Source: Thermoleophilia bacterium
GTDB taxonomy: Bacteria; Actinomycetota; Thermoleophilia; Solirubrobacterales; 70-9
Direction of reading: 5' to 3'
DNA: 64,000 nt
Assembly: GCA_016650125.1 (NCBI GenBank)
Contig: JAENWT010000009.1
Location: 1 to 64,000, forward strand
The notes beneath the pieces were generated by a model. That model did no database searches. It saw only the letters and a list, made by a program, of their open reading frames with translations, and had not been told where the DNA came from. Of this stretch, positions 59,687-64,000 are shown one piece after another. The translations under genes and the position numbers were made by a program. How positions within the stretch are numbered: the stretch's first letter is position 1; the number at the start of each line of letters is the position of its first letter.

Positions 59687-60580
59687 TCAGGCGCGCTTAC
59701 GGCGAGCCGGTTTCCGCAGCTTGACCTGGCAGTTCGGGCAGTAGTAGGTGGAGCGTCCGCCGACCACGATCCGGACGATCGTCTCGCCGCAGTTCGGACA
59801 GTCCTCGCCCTCGCGGCGGTGGACCAGGAACTCCTTCTGCATCGAACCGGCCTCCCCCTTGGCGTCCCGGTAGTCGTCGATCGAGGCACCACCGAGGTCG
59901 AGGCCGCGCTCGAGTGCCTCGACCACACCGTCACGCAGGGCCTCATGATGCTGGCTTTTGAGCGAAGCCCCGGTCGTCAGCGGATGGAGCCGGGCCCGGA
60001 ACAGCGCTTCGTCGGCGTAGATGTTGCCGACCCCGACGACCCCGTCCTGGTTGAGCAGGAACGACTTGAGCGGACCGGTTCGGTTGCTGGTCATCGCGGC
60101 CATCGATTCGACCGTGAATTCGGGCGAGAGCGGCTCGACCCCGAGCCGGGAGTCGAAATACTCCTGGAGGGCATCGTCATCGGCGACGAAGCCCCGCCCG
60201 AAACGGCGTGGGTCAGTGAAACGAAGCTCTCCCCCGTCATCGAGCGAGAACCGCGCCTTGAGGTGTTTCTCGCTGGAGTCGGCCTCGTAGATCCGGGCAT
60301 CACCAGGGTTTTCGACGCCCGCAGGGTCAACCAGGATCAGGCTGCCGGTCATGCGAAGGTGAATGACGACGGTGTTGCCATCACCGAGTTCCAGCATCAG
60401 ATATTTGCCACGCCGGCCAACGTCAACGATCTCCTGGCCCGCGACCGCCTTCTCGAAGGCGCGAGGCAAGACGGGCTTGGTGAAGTAAGGATCGAGGACT
60501 TCTACGGATTCAATCGTCCGGCCAACGAGGTCGGGCTCGAGCTGGCGACGAATCGTCTCGACTTCGGGAAGTTCAGGCAC
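59687..60580 (-). CDS. mutM: Formamidopyrimidine-DNA glycosylase
   Basis: MutM removes oxidised purines such as 8-oxoguanine. After Met removal Pro2 is the catalytic amine, in PELPEVETIRRQL. Later features are KYLMLELGDGNTVVIHLRMTGSL, the helix-two-turn-helix VGNIYADEALFRARLHP, and the C-terminal zinc finger CPNC...YYCPNCQ. GTG 60580 gives the correct mature N-terminus; an upstream extension to 60643 is not used. At 297 residues it is typical. Confidence 0.96.
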   Translation of the reverse strand: MPELPEVETIRRQLEPDLVGRTIESVEVLDPYFTKPVLPRAFEKAVAGQEIVDVGRRGKYLMLELGDGNTVVIHLRMTGSLILVDPAGVENPGDARIYEADSSEKHLKARFSLDDGGELRFTDPRRFGRGFVADDDALQEYFDSRLGVEPLSPEFTVESMAAMTSNRTGPLKSFLLNQDGVVGVGNIYADEALFRARLHPLTTGASLKSQHHEALRDGVVEALERGLDLGGASIDDYRDAKGEAGSMQKEFLVHRREGEDCPNCGETIVRIVVGGRSTYYCPNCQVKLRKPARRKRA

Positions 60581-60624
60581 CCGCCCAGAATAAGCAATAG
60601 AGCCAAGCCAATCCCCCACCCCCA

Positions 60625-60671
60625 TTCTGGGTCGGACAAGCATCCGACCTCACTGCAAAGCCGACCCAGAA
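60625..60671. repeat. 47-base hairpin element, copy 2
   Basis: TTCTGGGTCGG (60625-60635) pairs perfectly with CCGACCCAGAA (60661-60671) around a 25-base loop. The arms are identical to copy 1 at 32493, but the loop is different. Within this copy GGTCGGA can also pair with TCCGACC in the loop, so two exclusive folds exist. It lies between xerD and mutM. Confidence 0.8.
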
Positions 60672-60695
60672 CGAGTCGTACCGGCCCTCCCACGC

Positions 60696-60742
60696 AACTG
60701 GGTCGGGAAACGTTCCAGGCTGGAGATCTATCCGACCCAGTT
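60696..60742. repeat. 47-base hairpin element, copy 3
   Basis: AACTGGGTCGG (60696-60706) pairs perfectly with CCGACCCAGTT (60732-60742), again with a 25-base loop. The outermost two base pairs differ from copies 1 and 2 on both arms, a compensated change. It is 24 bases from copy 2 and 15 bases from the xerD stop. Confidence 0.8.
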
Positions 60743-60757
60743 CGTCCGGGGGCTCGT

Positions 60758-61705
60758 TCAGGTTGAGGTCGCCCTCGGGTGCGTCTTGAAATACACGTCC
60801 TTCAACTGCTCGCCTGACAAGTGCGTGTACATCTGCGTCGTGGCCACGTCGGCGTGACCCAGCATTTCTTGAACGGCACGCAGGTCGCAGCCTCCGGCCA
60901 GCAGGTGGGTTGCGAACGAGTGGCGCAGGGTGTGTGGGCTCATTCGGTCTTCGAGACCGGCCGTGCGGGCGTGGCCCTGGACGATCTTGTAGAGCCCCTG
61001 CCGGGTCAGGGCCTTTCCGCGGAAGTTGAGGAAGAGCGCCTTTTCCGTGCGGCCTTTGACCAGCTCCGGCCGGGCGGAGCGCTGGTAGAGCTCGATCGCC
61101 GTGATCGCCTGGCGACCGAGCGGCACGATGCGCTCCTTGCTGCCCTTGCCCCGGGCCTTGAGCATGCCGTGGTGCGTGTCGACGTCGGTCGTCTCGAGGC
61201 CGGTCAGCTCGGAGGCGCGCAGGCCGCAGGCGTACATCACTTCGAGGATGGCGCGATCGCGATAAGCCTGCGGGGTCGAGCCCTTCGGAGCGGCGAGCAG
61301 CTTCGAGACTTCGGCCTGGTTGAGCACGTTCGGCAGCTTCTTCGCGCGCCGCGGTGTGGTCAGACCGACCGTCGGGTCGTCGGTGATCAGGTCTTCACGC
61401 CGCAGGTGCTTGTAGAAGGACCGCAGCGCCGCGGTCTTCCGGTGCACGGTCGAGGCAGCCAGCGGATGCTCACCGTCGGCGGAGGTCAACGAGCCGACGA
61501 ACTCCGACATCTCCGCGGCGGTGATCCCGATCGGGTCGATTCCCCGTTCGCGCAGGTACCCGCCGAACTGGAGCAGATCGGTCCGGTAGGCGTTAAGGGT
61601 GTTGCGCGAGAGTCCGCGTTCCAGCTCCAGGTAGGCCAGGAATTCGAGCAGCAGGTGCTCGAAGCGGGCGTTCTCGATCTCCGGAGTGGCGACGGCAGGC
61701 GGCAT
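60758..61705 (-). CDS. xerD: Tyrosine recombinase XerD
   Basis: XerD, with XerC, resolves chromosome dimers at dif. The catalytic residues are visible: Arg in YACGLRASELTGL, the Lys region in KARGKGSKERIVPLG, HTLRHSFATHLLAGG, GHADVATTQMYTHL with the Tyr nucleophile. The N-terminal core-binding domain starts FLAYLELERGLSRNTLNAYRTDL. ATG 61705 has AAAAGG five bases upstream; the frame is open further but is not protein-like. XerC versus XerD cannot be fully separated by eye, though the features fit XerD. Confidence 0.9.
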   Translation of the reverse strand: MPPAVATPEIENARFEHLLLEFLAYLELERGLSRNTLNAYRTDLLQFGGYLRERGIDPIGITAAEMSEFVGSLTSADGEHPLAASTVHRKTAALRSFYKHLRREDLITDDPTVGLTTPRRAKKLPNVLNQAEVSKLLAAPKGSTPQAYRDRAILEVMYACGLRASELTGLETTDVDTHHGMLKARGKGSKERIVPLGRQAITAIELYQRSARPELVKGRTEKALFLNFRGKALTRQGLYKIVQGHARTAGLEDRMSPHTLRHSFATHLLAGGCDLRAVQEMLGHADVATTQMYTHLSGEQLKDVYFKTHPRATST

Positions 61706-61752
61706 GAGGACCTTTTCGTCCCGGGCGAAACCTTCCCTTGCCGCGCAACGAA

Positions 61753-62769
61753 TCAGCCGTTGATCAGTGCCGCCAGCCTCGCACCGGCCGCGAGCGGCCC
61801 GCCGAAGAAGTCGGGGTCCTCGTCGAGGTCGCGGCCCATGGTCCGCCGCGGCAGCCCGCTGGAGCCGTAGCCCTCGAGGTCGACCACTTCCGAGCTGATG
61901 ACGTGCCCGCCGTTGCCGAGACCACCGGCAAGGGCGGCCAAGTCCTCCCTGCCCGACGGAAGCGGCACGTTGACGGCGCCGAGGGCAAGACCGAGCACCG
62001 CCTGCGAGTGGTGGCTCAGGCCCTGGTGCCGGGGGCGCGGATCGCCGCTCGAGATGCGAGGCGAGAGCACGACCGGCGCGCCCAGGCTGAGACCGCAGTG
62101 GACCACGTCGAGCGCCGCCATACCGCCGTGGCCGTAGACGGTGGCCGAGCCGAGGATGCCCGGCCCGGGTCCACTGATCACCCCATCCCATTCGAGCCCG
62201 CGAGCGGCGTCGATCGCCCCGACCAGGGTGATCGCTTCATCCCGGCCGCCGTAGGCCGGCCCGACGGTCACGTGTCCGGCAAGCAGACCGCGGTCAAGCA
62301 ATTCCGTGACGTCACGCGAGAGTGAGCCGGGCAAAGCGCCTCCCCCGGTCTGGATGTAGCCGATGCGAAGGCCTTTCGAGGCTTGCGCAACTGCCCACGC
62401 GGCCGGTGGCAGATGTCCGTGAAGTCCGATGGCCATCACCGGCACGGCCGGCTCAACCGCGGCCTGGTCTTCGTCGACCCCGCGCTCGATCGTCCCGACC
62501 GGGTGCTGGAGCGAGCTGTAGTTCAGTTTCATCACGTGCTCGCCGTCCGAGCCCGCGGCATCGAGTCCCCGGGTGAGGTTCACGTGGACGATGTCGAACC
62601 CGCCCGACCCCAGACCGAGGTCCAGCGCCTCGACGTTGACGATCACTTCATCTCCGACCCCACAGGGCCCGACCATGGATTCGTCGGCCCAGGCCCGCCG
62701 GCGCTCGCCTTCGATCTCCGTCTCCAGAGGGTCCGCCGACACGACCACGGCCCGCCGCAGCTTCAGCAC
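61753..62769 (-). CDS. DUF3866-family protein
   Basis: The 338-residue protein matches the DUF3866 pattern as I remember it: EALDLGLGSGGFDIVHVNLTRGL, MKLNYSSLQHPVGTIE, VMAIGLHGHLPPAAWA, VGPAYGGRDEAITLV and SPRISSGDPRPRHQGLSHHSQ. It is usually found near DNA-repair and recombination genes in actinobacteria and Firmicutes. No function is known. The start is GTG, overlapping the upstream peptidase gene by seven bases. The Gly-rich motifs and conserved His residues suggest a ligand- or metal-binding site. Confidence 0.85.
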   Translation of the reverse strand: MLKLRRAVVVSADPLETEIEGERRRAWADESMVGPCGVGDEVIVNVEALDLGLGSGGFDIVHVNLTRGLDAAGSDGEHVMKLNYSSLQHPVGTIERGVDEDQAAVEPAVPVMAIGLHGHLPPAAWAVAQASKGLRIGYIQTGGGALPGSLSRDVTELLDRGLLAGHVTVGPAYGGRDEAITLVGAIDAARGLEWDGVISGPGPGILGSATVYGHGGMAALDVVHCGLSLGAPVVLSPRISSGDPRPRHQGLSHHSQAVLGLALGAVNVPLPSGREDLAALAGGLGNGGHVISSEVVDLEGYGSSGLPRRTMGRDLDEDPDFFGGPLAAGARLAALING

Positions 62770-63866
62770 CGGGCGGCCACCGCAATCAGGATCTCTTCAC
62801 AGATTTCGAGCATCTCGACAAGATTCTCCCGGGGAACCGACTCCTCGTGCGTGTGGTTGTCGTAGGTGCCGTTGGCCAGCAGCAGAGTGTCGAAGCCGGC
62901 GGCCATGAAGACGTTGGCGTCACTGCCGCCGCCGGTCGACACCCGGACAGGCTCGTGGCCCCGCGCCCGCAGGGCCTCCTCGGCGGCGATCAGCGCCGGT
63001 GAGTCATCCGGCGTTCGATAGCCACTAAAGACTTCCTCGGTGACGATGTCGACTTCGCAGCCGTGCTCCGAGGCGGCCCAGACCATCGAGTCGCTCATCG
63101 AAGCGATGACGTCGGTGACCCGGTCCGGATCGATCGAGCGGGCCTCGCCCGAAACCCGGCAGCTGCCTGGAACTATGTTGCCCGAGGAACCCCCCTCGAT
63201 CAGCCCGATATTGGCTGTGGTCTCTTCGTCGAGCCGCCCCAGTTTCATCTCCGAGATCGCGGCGGCGGTGGTGGCGATCGCCGAGCGACCGGATTCCGGG
63301 TCCAGCCCGGAATGGGCCTCGACCCCGGTGAACTCGGCACTGATCCGGTGGAGGCTCGGCGCGGCGGTGATCACCTCACCGATGTCGCTTGCGTGGTCGA
63401 GGACGAAGCCGGCTTTTGCTTCGAGCCGGGAAACATCGAAGGCGGCCGCACCGCGCAGCCCCTGTTCCTCGGCCACCGTGAGCAGGATCTCGATCCCGAC
63501 CGGGGGCTTCCTGGTCGAGTACCGACTGGCCAGCTCCATCAACACCGCGACCGCGGCCTTGTTGTCGGCGCCAAGGATGGTGTCGCCGCGGCTGCGATAG
63601 ACGCCGTCGTCCAGCACCACCTCGATCGGCCCATCGTGGGGGACCGTGTCGAGGTGAGCGCAGAACAGAACGAAGCCAGGCTTCTCCCCTTCGATCCGCA
63701 GCAACAGGTTGCCGGCGCCCGCTTCCGCCGGACCGGCGGCATCGTCCTCGGACACTTCCAGCCCGAAGGACTCGAGCTCGGCCTTGACCGCGGACACCAC
63801 CGCGCCTTCCTCGCCGGTCGGGCTGGAAATTTCGCATAGCCGGACGAAACGACTCAAGCCGGTCAG
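62763..63866 (-). CDS. M20-family metallopeptidase (peptidase T / YqjE-like)
   Basis: The two-zinc peptidase core is clear: VLFCAHLDTVPHDG, the bridging Asp in LGADNKAAVAVL, the Glu pair in TVAEEQGLRGAAAF, VLDHASDIG, and a terminal His in YDNHTHEESVP. The dimerisation domain runs from about 170 to 285. The start is CTG 63866, overlapping the upstream stop as CTGA; TTG 63857 is an alternative. About 367 residues. Members cleave small peptides or acylated amino acids. The substrate is unknown. Confidence 0.88.
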   Translation of the reverse strand: MTGLSRFVRLCEISSPTGEEGAVVSAVKAELESFGLEVSEDDAAGPAEAGAGNLLLRIEGEKPGFVLFCAHLDTVPHDGPIEVVLDDGVYRSRGDTILGADNKAAVAVLMELASRYSTRKPPVGIEILLTVAEEQGLRGAAAFDVSRLEAKAGFVLDHASDIGEVITAAPSLHRISAEFTGVEAHSGLDPESGRSAIATTAAAISEMKLGRLDEETTANIGLIEGGSSGNIVPGSCRVSGEARSIDPDRVTDVIASMSDSMVWAASEHGCEVDIVTEEVFSGYRTPDDSPALIAAEEALRARGHEPVRVSTGGGSDANVFMAAGFDTLLLANGTYDNHTHEESVPRENLVEMLEICEEILIAVAARC

Positions 63867-64000
63867 GTCCGCTTTGGACCGGAGCGGTGCATGATGCCGA
63901 AAAGGATGATCGCCACGGACGGCACGATGATGTCGCTCCAGAGCACGGCGCCGGTGTTGTCGACGCAATGGTTGTCGTACTCGACCATCTGGTAGACGTG
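63863..64000 (-). CDS. C-terminal end of a membrane-protein gene, cut by the window edge
   Basis: Forty-five codons and a stop are in frame from the window edge. They include WSDIIVPSVAIILFGIM, a membrane helix, and a basic end RSGPKRT. The gene continues beyond 64000. Its stop TGA is overlapped by the CTG start of the peptidase gene, so the two are translationally linked. The family cannot be determined from this fragment. Confidence 0.65.
   Translation of the reverse strand, partial: HVYQMVEYDNHCVDNTGAVLWSDIIVPSVAIILFGIMHRSGPKRT

Noticed and set aside
60758-61705. Prophage or integrative-element integrase.
   Set aside because: The sequence fits housekeeping XerD, sits among DUF3866 and repair genes, and no att repeats or phage genes are nearby.

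Overview
The window is a gene-dense, high-GC bacterial chromosome segment with about 68 protein genes or gene remnants and 3 tRNAs. It looks like a deep-branching actinobacterium, most likely class Thermoleophilia (Solirubrobacterales). The reasons are an actinobacterial IHF gene (mihF) beside gmk-rpoZ-coaBC, a PyrR-led pyrimidine operon, fused SecDF, a DUF3866 gene beside xerD, a small secreted protein with SKKHVKG-type repeats, and a surface protein ending in a lysine-rich domain. The order is inferred from gene content only; no 16S gene is present. I see no prophage, insertion sequence, CRISPR array or integron integrase.

Layout. 1-210: three direct repeats. 211-8580 (-): the rimP-nusA-infB-rbfA-nrnA-truB-ribF-rpsO-peroxiredoxin operon, with a promoter and a terminator-like attenuator ahead of rimP. 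8595-11055 (-): mihF-gmk-rpoZ-coaBC. 11115-19992 (-): pyrR-pyrB-pyrC-carA-carB-pyrK-pyrD, with a PyrR-binding loop just ahead of pyrR. 20033-24824: rnz, tRNA-Arg, a secreted repeat protein, a sigma factor fused to a membrane-tethered zinc domain, and a SRAP protein. 24861-28195 (-): a SAM-I riboswitch leading into a threonine-synthase-like PLP enzyme, a MoaD/ThiS-type carrier and two CDP-glucose-type sugar genes. 28329-32239 (+): corA, a HIT hydrolase, an MBL hydrolase, a lipid kinase and a thiamine-binding-like protein. 32240-32806: a 567-base non-coding array of long hairpins. 32807-41120 (-): secDF, a small membrane protein, recJ and relA, with a zinc-ribbon/PAS gene upstream. 41246-50857: a BASS transporter, an epimerase, ruvCAB, a haem protein, yebC, pdxST, an RpiR regulator and small actinobacterial proteins. 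50938-56042: a DsbA-like protein, tRNAs, a broken RTX surface-protein gene, an HPt protein, an SDR and a glycosyltransferase. 56088-64000 (-): dnaG, dgt, recO, mutM, xerD, DUF3866, an M20 peptidase and a truncated membrane-protein gene.

The genes form long co-directional operons, many joined by 4-base NTGA stop/start overlaps in which all four first bases occur, including CTG starts. Regulation is mostly RNA-based: attenuation ahead of rimP-nusA, a PyrR loop at pyrR, and a SAM riboswitch with its own terminator ahead of the PLP enzyme.

Three things stand out as possibly new. First, the SAM riboswitch -> ThrC-like -> MoaD-like -> RfbF/RfbG unit, which could be a carrier-dependent sulfur-incorporation route. 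Second, the hairpin array at 32240-32806, together with a 47-base element (11-bp arms, 25-base loop) found there once and twice more upstream of mutM. Third, the domain architectures of the sigma/zinc-domain fusion and of NusA carrying a Cys3His finger and an acidic tail.
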